Source: CAZDAW01 sp964503685
Lineage (GTDB): Bacteria > Chloroflexota > Anaerolineae > Anaerolineales > Anaerolineaceae
Assembly: GCA_964503685.1 (NCBI GenBank)
Contig: CAZDAW010000017.1
Coordinates: 1 to 45,274, forward strand
Reading direction: 5' to 3'
DNA: 45,274 nucleotides
The position numbers were made by a program, and so were the translations under genes. This document shows positions 9,157 through 17,940 of the stretch, one piece after another. How positions within the stretch are numbered: position 1 is the stretch's first letter; each line of letters opens with the position of its first letter. The notes beneath the pieces were generated by a model. It did not search any database and had not been told where the DNA came from. It saw nothing but the letters and a program-made list of their open reading frames with translations.

Positions 9157-10734
9157 TCAGCTATTCAAACGCTGATAAATTCCGTGCATCTGGCGGTAGA
9201 TGCTAACAAACTCATTATAAAGATCGTCATAAAGAGCACGATTCTGGCTATTGGGTGAGTAAGTACGATTGATCTCGACCAGTTGAGGTACATCATCGAA
9301 TTTGATCTCGCCTAGGCCAACGGCAGCGATCAATGCTGCGCCGCGAGCATTGGCCTGGATGGGATCCTTCACCTGGCGAACAGGTACATTAAGCACATCA
9401 GCAAAGATTTGACACCAGATATTCGAATTACCCCCGCCGCCAGCCAGGTTGATTACCTCTAAACGGCGCCCGATAAACTTCTCAACCGGCCCGACCAGCC
9501 AGCGTGTATTAAATGCCACCCCTTCCAAAAAAGCCCGAATTATATCCTCTCGGTTATTGTTGAGAGAAATATTATACAACCCGGCGCGTAAACGCCGGTC
9601 ATCCACCGGGGCGCGCTCGCCCCAGATCCAGGGTGTGTAAATTACGCCATGACTCCCGGCAGGGACGCGCTCAGCGATATGATCCATAATCTTGTACACA
9701 TCGGGGACTTGCTCTTCGAGCAAGAGTTCATCTTTGTGATATAAAATTTTCTCTTTGAGAAAAGTAAGGTTGCCGCCGGCGGTCGCCTGTAAAGCAGTCA
9801 TCAGAAAACGACCCGGAACTGCGCAGGGAGTAGATGCCAGATAAGATATAAAATCCGTCTTCTTATACGGCACATGAGTGGCAATCCAGGAAGAAGTGCC
9901 GATATACAGGTGAGGAATATAATAATCCACCGCGCCCGACCCGATGGATGCTGCTGTATTATCGATAGAACCAGCCACCACCTGCACACTGGTAGAAAGA
10001 TTGAGCGCTTCTGCTGCTTCCTTCGTTAAAGTTCCCAGAACAGCCGTACATGGCACCACTTCAGGAAATTTATCGGCATCAATTGCACTGTACTGGATGA
10101 GCCTGTCGTCATAATGTACATGATCCGGATCCCGGTTATCGGTGACCCAGGATGTCAAAATGGAATCAGCTGTGGCCGCATACCGGCCGCAGAGGCGCAG
10201 ATTGATGTAATCTAATACGTTAAGGAATTTGTAAGTTCTCTCGTAAATGTGTGGGTACTTTTCCTTAATGAAGAGCATGTGCGCTGATGGGTCTTTTCCA
10301 GTCATTGAGGGTAAGCCGCCGGTCAGACGAATCCAGCGAATTAACTTAAAAACATCGAAACCGGAGAAATTGACCAGACCGCGGACATTCCGGCGAAGAT
10401 AGGGTTCACCGCGCATATCCATCCACAGAATGCAGTTCATCAGGGCCTTACCTTCTCGGCTGACAGGTACTGTGCCTTCCCCTTGTGTTGAACAACAAAC
10501 CGCAGCAATCTCATTGGCGGGGACGAGTTTGCGGTTTAACAACCGCCGAGAAGCGTTTACGATTGCCTGCCACCACTCTTCAGGGTTCTGTTCGGCGCCG
10601 CCGTCAGGCGTCAGATACAGGGATACTTCTTGAGATTCCCAACCCAGAGCCTGTCCATGAGCCGAGATCAAGGCAACTTTTGCGCCAGAAGTGCCCAGGT
10701 CTACTGCCAGAATATAAGGTTTGTTATTACCCAT
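9157..10734 (-). CDS. FGGY-family carbohydrate kinase (xylulokinase-like)
   Basis: A 525-residue sugar kinase, standard length for the FGGY family. It begins with the phosphate-binding VDLGTSGAKVALI (about 11-23). The catalytic Asp is D258 in AGSIDNTAASIGSG, and the ATP site near the C-terminus is NLAGGGGNSNIWCQ followed by the QANARGAALIA segment. It would phosphorylate a ketose or polyol with ATP in the cytoplasm. It follows the MFS gene by three bases, so transporter and kinase form one leftward operon. The sugar is not identifiable; xylulokinase is the nearest named relative. It may make the phosphorylated substrate for the convergent class II aldolase. Confidence 0.9.
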   Translation of the reverse strand: MGNNKPYILAVDLGTSGAKVALISAHGQALGWESQEVSLYLTPDGGAEQNPEEWWQAIVNASRRLLNRKLVPANEIAAVCCSTQGEGTVPVSREGKALMNCILWMDMRGEPYLRRNVRGLVNFSGFDVFKLIRWIRLTGGLPSMTGKDPSAHMLFIKEKYPHIYERTYKFLNVLDYINLRLCGRYAATADSILTSWVTDNRDPDHVHYDDRLIQYSAIDADKFPEVVPCTAVLGTLTKEAAEALNLSTSVQVVAGSIDNTAASIGSGAVDYYIPHLYIGTSSWIATHVPYKKTDFISYLASTPCAVPGRFLMTALQATAGGNLTFLKEKILYHKDELLLEEQVPDVYKIMDHIAERVPAGSHGVIYTPWIWGERAPVDDRRLRAGLYNISLNNNREDIIRAFLEGVAFNTRWLVGPVEKFIGRRLEVINLAGGGGNSNIWCQIFADVLNVPVRQVKDPIQANARGAALIAAVGLGEIKFDDVPQLVEINRTYSPNSQNRALYDDLYNEFVSIYRQMHGIYQRLNS

Positions 10735-10737
10735 AAA

Positions 10738-11949
10738 TTACCTCGCCCCTGCCTGCGATTCTTTCATCTGTGTAATTGCCAGCGCGCCAAGCACCATCAA
10801 CCCAATTGCAAGCAGTAAAGCTGGCGTGAATGCGCCGTTTCCACTTTTCATCGCTTCCATAATATAGACAAATACCACTGACGCTTGCCCAAATAGTTGA
10901 ATCAATCCATTCGATGTACCCTCAGGCGTTGGCTGGGTGATCTCGGAGGCATACTGCATTCCGATGGGACTGATACTGATCAGGAAGAAGCCCATAAAAA
11001 ATCCAGAGATAAATAACAACCAGGTGGACGTGGCAAAAGTAAGCCCGATCAATCCCGGAATCGCCATTAACATCCCAAACAAAAGGAAGGGTTTACGCTT
11101 CCGCTGTTTATCTGAAATGGGTGGGATAGTCACTGCGCCCAGCAAACCGCCGAGCAGCATCAATGCGCCCAGCACGCCAGCATCGGTTGGAGTAAAACCG
11201 CGTGGACGAATGATATTTTCGATCCAGGTATTGATTCCGTTAAATATCCCTAATCCGATAAAAGAAACCAGCATGTAGAGCCAGAAAGATTTGACCTTAA
11301 GGGCATGTTTCAAACCATCGAGCATCAGGGCGCGTACTTCCATTCCTGGCGGGCAGGGCGGCGTAGGAGGAGACTCACGAGCGAGGATGATAAATAGCAG
11401 CGAGGATAACGCCGCGATGCTGCCATAGATGAGTTGTACGGTTGGGATAGGCATTGTTTCAGTCAGGATCGGCGTCAGCGCCATGCCTAAACCGGTTCCA
11501 ACTAAATTGGAAAGCGTTACCAGCCCCACAGCCGTGGCGCGCTCGTCAATTGAAAACCACTTTGCCGGAACCTTTGTCCATGCGTTCAGGAAGAACGGCT
11601 GCGAAATAGCAAGGCCAATGGTGCTGATCAGCACCAGAGAGTAATTTGCCCCAGCAAAACCGCGCAGCAGCCCAAAGACACCCATCAATACTGCTCCGAT
11701 GCTCACCGCGGGGCGAAATCCATAAGTGTCTATAAGCCACGAAACCGGAATAGATAATGGTATAAAAGCAATCATGAACGACATCGCCAGAGCGCCAATC
11801 TGTAAATCGGTGACGTTGTAGAACTTCGCCGCCGGCCCGGTGATAGGGGCGTAGGCAATCCATAATATCTGGATGGTCAGGTTGACGAACATAAAAACAG
11901 CTAACACTACCCAGCGGTAGCCATAAACGGTGTATCTGTTATCTGACAT
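10738..11949 (-). CDS. MFS transporter (probable uptake carrier of the catabolic locus)
   Basis: A 403-residue, 12-helix MFS protein. The N-terminus (VYGYRWVVLAVFMFVNLTIQ, then WIAYAPI) and the loop SWLIDTYGFRPAVSIGA resemble the FLVCR/oxalate-formate-like branch of the superfamily, not the drug antiporters. The start codon follows GGAGGGAGAAAGCTTC. It is first in a two-gene operon with the kinase and is divergent from the MalT-like regulator. By context it is likely an importer of the sugar or polyol used by this locus; the substrate is unknown. Confidence 0.88.
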   Translation of the reverse strand: MSDNRYTVYGYRWVVLAVFMFVNLTIQILWIAYAPITGPAAKFYNVTDLQIGALAMSFMIAFIPLSIPVSWLIDTYGFRPAVSIGAVLMGVFGLLRGFAGANYSLVLISTIGLAISQPFFLNAWTKVPAKWFSIDERATAVGLVTLSNLVGTGLGMALTPILTETMPIPTVQLIYGSIAALSSLLFIILARESPPTPPCPPGMEVRALMLDGLKHALKVKSFWLYMLVSFIGLGIFNGINTWIENIIRPRGFTPTDAGVLGALMLLGGLLGAVTIPPISDKQRKRKPFLLFGMLMAIPGLIGLTFATSTWLLFISGFFMGFFLISISPIGMQYASEITQPTPEGTSNGLIQLFGQASVVFVYIMEAMKSGNGAFTPALLLAIGLMVLGALAITQMKESQAGAR

Positions 11950-12109
11950 GAAGCTTTCTCCCTCCGCGTATTTTTTCTGTAATTATCAGCTTACCCGGAT
12001 CAGGCTGGCGTGTCATCATTCTTAAGGTTGATATCTGTAATTCAATTGAATGACTGAATGCATCGAAAACGGGTCATTATAGTACAATCATAATATCGAA
12101 TAACGGTTG

Positions 12110-14791
12110 ATGCTATTTTCTGAAGCCATGCAAATGTTGCCAAAAACGAAATTTCACCCTCCACTGTTAAATCGTGAAATCATTTCTCGCTCTGATTTAT
12201 CGATCTGGCTGCAAAGCGAATTACCAGCCAGCCGGGTTACATTACTTTCTGCCCCGGCTGGATATGGAAAAACCACGCTGCTTTCTACTCTCCCCGATGT
12301 GTTGCCAGATTACCACCTGGCCTGGTTGACTCTGAACAAAGAAGATAACGATCTGATCTGCTTTCTTTCCGGGCTGGGAGAAGCCCTATCCAGCATCGAC
12401 CCACAATTAAAGCGGGTGATCGAAACCCAAGTAGGCGTTTCAACCGGACTTATCAGCGGCGGAGCGCCGGTCTTCCCGCTGAACCAAACGTTTGCATCGC
12501 TGATTAATACAATTATCAATCTGTCTCTGCCGCCATGCATTCTGGCGCTGGATGACCTGCACGAAATCACCAACCCGGCCATATATGAGGGCTTGGATTA
12601 TTTGATTGACAATCAGCCGCCGCAAATTCACCTGGCAATTTCTACGCGGCATGACCCACCTCTGCGATTGAACCGGCTGCGCGCCCGACGACAACTGGCA
12701 GAATTGAATATGTCCGACCTGTGCTTTGACCTGGAAGAAAGCCAGCGTTTTATCAATGAGCTACTTCAACTGGGATTGAGCGATTCCGATCTCACTAATC
12801 TACATAAAAAAACAGAAGGCTGGCCGGTCGGACTGGTTTTATTGACCAACTGGCTACGGTCGTTACCCCCACTTCAAGATCGGGCAAAAATTCTTCAAAA
12901 GCTGGATCATGTTGACCCAAACACCTTCCATTACCTGGCCGATGAAGTGTTATCGCAGGAGCCAGACTATCTACGCTCCTTCTTATTAGAAACTTCTATA
13001 TTGTCAGAATTAACACCTGCACTCTGCCAGGCATTGACTGGCAGAACTGATTCTGCATCCGTACTGACCGAATTGTATAACCGCAATCTGTTTTTGACGC
13101 TCGTGCGCGGCTCGTCCCCCAGTGAAGAACCGGTCTATCGTTACCATGCTCTGTTTGCCGATTTTTTACGCTCTGAGATGGAACATCTCAATCCCCACCG
13201 CTTACGCGCCTTGCATACTCTGGCTGCAAAAATCGAAAAAGTCCCTGGTCAGGTAATTGGACATTTACTGGCAGCCCAGGATTGGGAAGCAGCAGCAACG
13301 CAAATTGAAACTTACGGTGAGCAATTCCTCCAGCAAGGGCTACAGGAAACCGTCGCTAACTGGATCACCTCCATACCAGAAGAAATCGCAAACCAACGTT
13401 ACCGTTTGATGTATCTGCGGGGACTTTCAGAATTGTTATCTGGCGATCTGGAAAATGCGCGTTTAAGCCTGGAAAAATCACTCCATTTACTGGGGACTGA
13501 ACAAGATTGCCTGATCCGCGGGCAGGTGCAAGTTGGTTTAGCCTCACTGGCATTCATTCGCGCCGATTTCACGACTTGTGCAGATTTGCTTCACCAAGCA
13601 AAACCCTTTATCACCGGAGTACGGGAACGGATCGATCTGCTGATGCTGCGCGCTTCACTTTCCGCATTTTGTGAATCGAATTGGGAACAAACCATACTTG
13701 ATTTAAGTGAAGCTATCGAACTGGTCAAGTCCACTGAAGATGCACGAATGTGGTTTCTCATTTCGCTTTATCTGGCCCCCGAATTCACCGCCCGGCGAGA
13801 GATATTAGATCTAATCGAACGCTTTTGTGAAGAAGCCAGGCGCCACTACGATATACAGACCAGCCCCCTGCGCCTGGGCATTGAAGATACCTGGGCCAGT
13901 ATCCATCTACGGCGGGGGCGTCTCAATCATGCCATTGAAACTGGCCAGGACGCCCTTTCGATAAAGGAGCAACTCGGCGGTTATCCTTTTCTGGGTCTGA
14001 ACGCCAGTTTAACTGTAGCAGCGGTTTACACCGGGTTGGGTAATTACTCATTAGCTGATAGTTATTTGAGCCGGGCAATTGCCCAGGTTGAAGAATCCGA
14101 ATTAAATCGTGTATTAACGGGTAGCGGTCTGTATCCCCTGGGAAAACTGCGCTGGTTGCAAGGGCGCATCAATGAAACACATCAGATATACCAGGAAATG
14201 GCAAACTTGCAACATCGCTTGCCTCTGACCAACACCCTCCAAAAAATGCTGGGCGGGCTGATCGAAATCAGCGCAAAGCATTATTCGCTGGCTGAAACGC
14301 GACTCCTTGAGGCTGTAGCTCTTCAATCAAAAGAAGGCATATCTGAAATATATAGCTCAGCGCGGCTGCTACTGGCCTATTTGTATTATCGGTGGGAAAA
14401 ACCTCAAGAAGCTTTGAAGCAAATGGAAACCGTAATGGCGCGCTGTGAGCAGTATCAAATCCCTGGCATCATTCTACAGGATATGCCCCTGGCTACACCC
14501 TTGTTACGGCTGGCAGTGAAAAAGGGGGTGCGCGCCAGACAAGCGATTGCTTTATTGGAACAAATGGGATTGGCTCTGGAAGAGGAGAAAGATGCTCAGG
14601 GATTACTGACCGTTCGTCAGTTAGAGATCTTACGGCTCATGGCTGCTGGTTACAGCAACCAGGCTATCGCCGATGAACTGACACTCAGCCTGGCGACGGT
14701 AAAAAGCCACGTGGTGCATATTATGGATCGATTGGGAGTCTCTTCGCGCATGGAGGCTGTGGCGCATGCTCGCCAAGCAGGGTTGTTGTGA
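12110..14791 (+). CDS. MalT-like STAND transcriptional regulator (LuxR-type HTH)
   Basis: An 893-residue signal-transducing ATPase regulator with MalT architecture: N-terminal NTPase with Walker A SAPAGYGKTTLLS (about 47-59) and Walker B CILALDDLHEI, a winged-helix/NACHT-like region, a long helical TPR-like sensor domain (about 400-810), and a C-terminal LuxR helix-turn-helix (LTVRQLEILRLMAAGYSNQA ... ATVKSHVVHIMDRLGVSSRM). Such proteins bind an inducer, oligomerise with ATP and activate adjacent catabolic operons. It is divergent from the MFS-kinase operon, the likely target. The frame opens at TTG 12107, and ATG 12110 is chosen. No strong ribosome-binding site is visible, and ATG 12128 is an alternative. 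Confidence 0.92.
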   Translation: MLFSEAMQMLPKTKFHPPLLNREIISRSDLSIWLQSELPASRVTLLSAPAGYGKTTLLSTLPDVLPDYHLAWLTLNKEDNDLICFLSGLGEALSSIDPQLKRVIETQVGVSTGLISGGAPVFPLNQTFASLINTIINLSLPPCILALDDLHEITNPAIYEGLDYLIDNQPPQIHLAISTRHDPPLRLNRLRARRQLAELNMSDLCFDLEESQRFINELLQLGLSDSDLTNLHKKTEGWPVGLVLLTNWLRSLPPLQDRAKILQKLDHVDPNTFHYLADEVLSQEPDYLRSFLLETSILSELTPALCQALTGRTDSASVLTELYNRNLFLTLVRGSSPSEEPVYRYHALFADFLRSEMEHLNPHRLRALHTLAAKIEKVPGQVIGHLLAAQDWEAAATQIETYGEQFLQQGLQETVANWITSIPEEIANQRYRLMYLRGLSELLSGDLENARLSLEKSLHLLGTEQDCLIRGQVQVGLASLAFIRADFTTCADLLHQAKPFITGVRERIDLLMLRASLSAFCESNWEQTILDLSEAIELVKSTEDARMWFLISLYLAPEFTARREILDLIERFCEEARRHYDIQTSPLRLGIEDTWASIHLRRGRLNHAIETGQDALSIKEQLGGYPFLGLNASLTVAAVYTGLGNYSLADSYLSRAIAQVEESELNRVLTGSGLYPLGKLRWLQGRINETHQIYQEMANLQHRLPLTNTLQKMLGGLIEISAKHYSLAETRLLEAVALQSKEGISEIYSSARLLLAYLYYRWEKPQEALKQMETVMARCEQYQIPGIILQDMPLATPLLRLAVKKGVRARQAIALLEQMGLALEEEKDAQGLLTVRQLEILRLMAAGYSNQAIADELTLSLATVKSHVVHIMDRLGVSSRMEAVAHARQAGLL

Positions 14792-14803
14792 AGAACCCTG
14801 CTT
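14775..14803. terminator. Hairpin spanning both stop codons of convergent genes
   Basis: AAGCAGGGTT (14775-14784) pairs perfectly with AACCCTGCTT (14794-14803) with a 9-base loop. The stem contains the end of the regulator gene and overlaps the stop of the ligase gene. No strong U-tract follows on either strand, so it may be a weak terminator or an mRNA 3'-end stabiliser. Confidence 0.45.
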
Positions 14804-16130
14804 AAGGTCTGTTGTTCTTAACGACCAATTTCCGCTTGCTCATTTTTCCCAGATCAGAGGGAAAACCATTTCGTATTGCTGTCTTTAAAATAATTTCTCC
14901 TGCTTCTAAAGCATTCTGCAGCGATGGAATACCAACAAGCGCCTGCCGGAGAACATGTGTAAGGTTCTCTTGCTCTCCATAACCGAACGCTTCGATAGCC
15001 AGTACATCCGTATCTCCTTCACGATCGATGGTCGCGGAATAATCGATCAAATTCTCCAAAGAGAACAGGACTTCATCCAGATCAGCGATAGCGATCCGGG
15101 CGCATCCCAGTTGCGCGTCACTATCAATTCGCTTCTTTATCCATGCCATTGTCTTCAATACTGTTCCGCACGGGCAGGTTTCCGGGATAAAGCGGCTGAT
15201 ATCGCCGGTGCGATAACGAATCAACGGCATACCCTGGCGAGTTAAGGTGGTGAAGACCACTTCGCCGGTTTCACCTTCGGGCAAAGATTGACCGGTCAGT
15301 GGGTCGATAATTTCAAAGTACAGATCGGCCTCACGTAAATGGTAACCGGTTTGCGCCGCACATGAAACGCCGCCGCCCAATCCCATCTCGGTCATGCCGT
15401 AATGATTGAAAACTTCACAGCCCCAGGTATCTTTCAACGTCCGAACAATTGCCTGCGGAACATAGTCAGTAGATAACAGCACACTCTTGATACTCAATGG
15501 AATGGTATGACCTTCCTGATCCCTGTACCGCGCCAGCGCTAGCACCTGTGTGGGTACCCCGACAAGGCTGGTGACTGCTCCACTAGCCATAACCGATAAT
15601 GTCTCGGCGGCATCTTTGACCGGACCATGTTTGATGACCTTGATGCCCAGCCGCTGCAAACCGGTATAGAGCAGGTCGCCGACGCTGCCGGGGGTCTTAT
15701 CCGGCAAGAGGATCAGCACCCGGTCGCCCGGTTCAACCAGGGTGGACATGCCAACCCCAAAAAAATCAATCGTCAATTCCTGATCGCCGCGGGTGAAAAA
15801 GAGTCGTTTCGGTTGGCCGGTGGTGCCAGATGTATCCAGGGTCACGACGCGTTGAATATCACTCTGTGAGACGCAAGGAAACAGAAGCGCTTCGCGGCGA
15901 ATATCCTCGTCTGTTGTGAAAGGATAACGGTTAAAGTCAGCGAAGGTGGTGATATCTGTTGAGAATCCGGCTAACGTGCGCCGATAAAAGCTACTCTTAT
16001 TTTTAGCCAGATTGATGGTTTCACGAATTTTTTGTAGTTGATAAGATTCGATCGCTTCTTTGGTTAACTTTTCACTTTGGCATCCTATCTTACCAGCTAT
16101 CCAGGGGTGAAGCGGGGTCAGCCTAAACAT
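14802..16130 (-). CDS. AMP-dependent ligase, PaaK-like (DVU_1553-type)
   Basis: An adenylate-forming enzyme resembling phenylacetate-CoA ligase, 442 residues. It has the P-loop TLDTSGTTGQPKRLFF, the A5-like HYGMTEMGLGG, and GEVVFTTLTRQGMPLIRYRTGD with a CPCGT segment just after, as in PaaK relatives. It would activate a carboxylate as acyl-AMP and perhaps pass it to CoA or another thiol. Its start at 16130 overlaps the radical SAM stop by eight bases (ATGTTTAG), a sign of translational coupling; the longer frame to 16157 is rejected. It is last in the four-gene cassette. From memory, NCBI uses the family label DVU_1553 for such ligases in the same gene order. The substrate is unknown. Confidence 0.85.
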   Translation of the reverse strand: MFRLTPLHPWIAGKIGCQSEKLTKEAIESYQLQKIRETINLAKNKSSFYRRTLAGFSTDITTFADFNRYPFTTDEDIRREALLFPCVSQSDIQRVVTLDTSGTTGQPKRLFFTRGDQELTIDFFGVGMSTLVEPGDRVLILLPDKTPGSVGDLLYTGLQRLGIKVIKHGPVKDAAETLSVMASGAVTSLVGVPTQVLALARYRDQEGHTIPLSIKSVLLSTDYVPQAIVRTLKDTWGCEVFNHYGMTEMGLGGGVSCAAQTGYHLREADLYFEIIDPLTGQSLPEGETGEVVFTTLTRQGMPLIRYRTGDISRFIPETCPCGTVLKTMAWIKKRIDSDAQLGCARIAIADLDEVLFSLENLIDYSATIDREGDTDVLAIEAFGYGEQENLTHVLRQALVGIPSLQNALEAGEIILKTAIRNGFPSDLGKMSKRKLVVKNNRP

Positions 16131-17490
16131 GATCGTTCCGGTATAACGTCTTCCCACCGCGGCTGGTCAGGTTATAGGCGCAAAATGGGATCAATCTGCC
16201 GTCTGGCGAGACCGTTATGATATAACACTCACGCACGCGATCGAGATCGAGCGTCCAGGCATCCTGAAATGCCATACCGGATATCGAAATAATATGAGTG
16301 CGGGCGCGAGTCAGAAATGTATCCCACTCGCCGAAACTGAAGCCATCGCTACTTGCGGAAGACTTTTCGATTGCGGGAGCAGCCCAGTTGCGGGCGACGA
16401 AAGCCTGAGCTTTGATTCTGCCCTCCTGAGCGCTGGCTGGTTTGCAACAGCAGGATTGAGGCTCATGACGGGTCAGCGGCTTCAAGCTGCCGTCGGGCAT
16501 TACAACGAAATTTCCGTGAAATGAACAGCGTGCATTCTCGCCGCCTGATGGTTTGAAGTTTTCGATCCTTATCAATCCGTTGGTTTGCGCTTCCAGCGAG
16601 CGGATGATCTCTGGCAGAGTGATACGATCGGAGTTTTGAGGGACGTTTGGATATCGACCAAAATAACTGATTGGCTGGAAATGAACACCGCGCACTGCCG
16701 GGTGATATTTCAGCGCAAAGCGAAGGATTTCTCCAATATTGGTATCGTTGATACCCGGCACAATCGTGGGCACCAGAATGATCCCAATCTGCAATTCTGC
16801 ACAATGTTCAATGACGGCGATTTTTTCTGAAAGTAATTTTTGACCCCTGATCTTTTCATTGATTTTGTCCTCTGTCCCATCAAACTGCAAATAAACGGTT
16901 GAAAGCCCAGCTTCTTTAAGGCGCAATAAGTAATTAGCATCCTTTGCCAGGCGCAGACCGTTGGTGTTGACCTGAAAAAAGGCAAAGCCCTTTGATTTTC
17001 CCAGCGCAATGATTTCCGGCAAGTCATCCCGCATACATGGCTCACCGCCGGATAACTGGATATTGAAGGGGCCGCCAGCCTCTAATAACTTTTTATACCA
17101 GCTCTCGATAACGGATATATCGGGGTCTTTTTCTAAACTTTTGCCAGAACTGGCAAAACATAGCGGACAGCCCAGGTCGCAGCGTTGGGTTACTTCCAAC
17201 AAGACGCAGCAGGGCTGCTGGCGATGATCGGAACACAGTCCGCAATCGTAGGGGCAACCTTTTTCGACCAATGTAAACGGGTTAGCGGGAAAGGCCGGAA
17301 TTTTAGGCCTTTCCCAGGTTGTATAAGCCGGAGAGCCGCGCCAGATCACCGTTTCGAAAGCGCCATGCTCCGGGCATATTTTTCGCAGATAGATATCCCC
17401 GCCGCGAGCAATCCGTTCGGCAGGTATTTTAGCCAGACATTCCGGGCAAACACTTTCGGTCATTGAAATAACAGTGAAATCATCATTCAT
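16123..17490 (-). CDS. Radical SAM enzyme of the Tes/MJ0619-like type (TrsS-like)
   Basis: 455 residues from ATG 17490, whose codon overlaps the previous stop by eight bases (ATGAATGA). The N-terminus has the CPEC...CPEHG metal-binding module (C15, C18, C39) seen in archaeal tetraether synthase/MJ0619 relatives, then a second Cys group (C79, C83, C86, C94, C95). The radical SAM cluster is C104-x3-C108-x2-C111 in TQRCDLGCPLC, with LSGGEP at 146-151. A C-terminal module carries CCC at 347-349, ISGMAFQDAW (403-412) and IPFCAYN (C437). Several Fe-S clusters are likely. It sits between the C_GCAxxG protein and the ligase. I recall NCBI naming close relatives TrsS, some with selenocysteine; no in-frame UGA is used here. 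The reaction is unknown. Confidence 0.88.
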   Translation of the reverse strand: MNDDFTVISMTESVCPECLAKIPAERIARGGDIYLRKICPEHGAFETVIWRGSPAYTTWERPKIPAFPANPFTLVEKGCPYDCGLCSDHRQQPCCVLLEVTQRCDLGCPLCFASSGKSLEKDPDISVIESWYKKLLEAGGPFNIQLSGGEPCMRDDLPEIIALGKSKGFAFFQVNTNGLRLAKDANYLLRLKEAGLSTVYLQFDGTEDKINEKIRGQKLLSEKIAVIEHCAELQIGIILVPTIVPGINDTNIGEILRFALKYHPAVRGVHFQPISYFGRYPNVPQNSDRITLPEIIRSLEAQTNGLIRIENFKPSGGENARCSFHGNFVVMPDGSLKPLTRHEPQSCCCKPASAQEGRIKAQAFVARNWAAPAIEKSSASSDGFSFGEWDTFLTRARTHIISISGMAFQDAWTLDLDRVRECYIITVSPDGRLIPFCAYNLTSRGGKTLYRNDHV

Positions 17491-17929
17491 TAGAAATTCC
17501 ATAGAGATCAAAACCATTTTCTACCAATAGTTCTTTGACCTTTTGATAAGTTCCTGCAACCAGATTGGGGCAGCGAAGCGCCATATTTTTGGTATTATCC
17601 TCCAGAATCTGATTGCAAGTAATACCATTATATTGATTACCAAACCCTTCTTTGAACCATTTGACCAGGCCTTCAATCATAAACAACAGGCGCGGGTCTT
17701 CCTGCTCTTCTGGTAATCCTTTACCGGCATATAATCCCAGCAAACAGGCGCCGCCGGTCAAGGCGCCGCATGTCTCCCCCGTAAAACCCAGACCGCCAGC
17801 CAACCCCTGCATGGAACGCACCAGGTCTGGATTAGATTTTCCTTGTAATTCCAATCCGAGGATAACCAGTATCTGGCTGCAAAAGAACCCTTGTTGCCGT
17901 AATTCCATCATTCGATCAATGTCTTCCAT
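17483..17929 (-). CDS. C_GCAxxG_C_C family redox protein (DVU_1555-type)
   Basis: A 148-residue member of the C_GCAxxG_C_C family, usual length. Conserved cysteines are C17 (FFCSQ), C54 and C62 in ETCGALTGGACLLGL, C105 (TCNQI) and C120 (RCPNL). Family members are small, probably Fe-S or thiol redox proteins with no settled biochemical role, often near radical SAM or molybdenum enzymes. AGGAGACGTTT precedes the ATG at 17929. It begins 11 bases after the methyltransferase stop and its own stop overlaps the radical SAM start, so it is an internal gene of the cassette. A partner role (electron or sulfur carrier to the radical SAM enzyme) is inference only. Confidence 0.88.
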   Translation of the reverse strand: MEDIDRMMELRQQGFFCSQILVILGLELQGKSNPDLVRSMQGLAGGLGFTGETCGALTGGACLLGLYAGKGLPEEQEDPRLLFMIEGLVKWFKEGFGNQYNGITCNQILEDNTKNMALRCPNLVAGTYQKVKELLVENGFDLYGISNE

Positions 17930-17940
17930 AAACGTCTCCT

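Noticed and set aside
16123..17490. Selenocysteine-encoding UGA in the radical SAM gene
   Set aside because: The frame is open from 17490 to the TAG at 16123 with no internal UGA; cysteines occupy the candidate positions.
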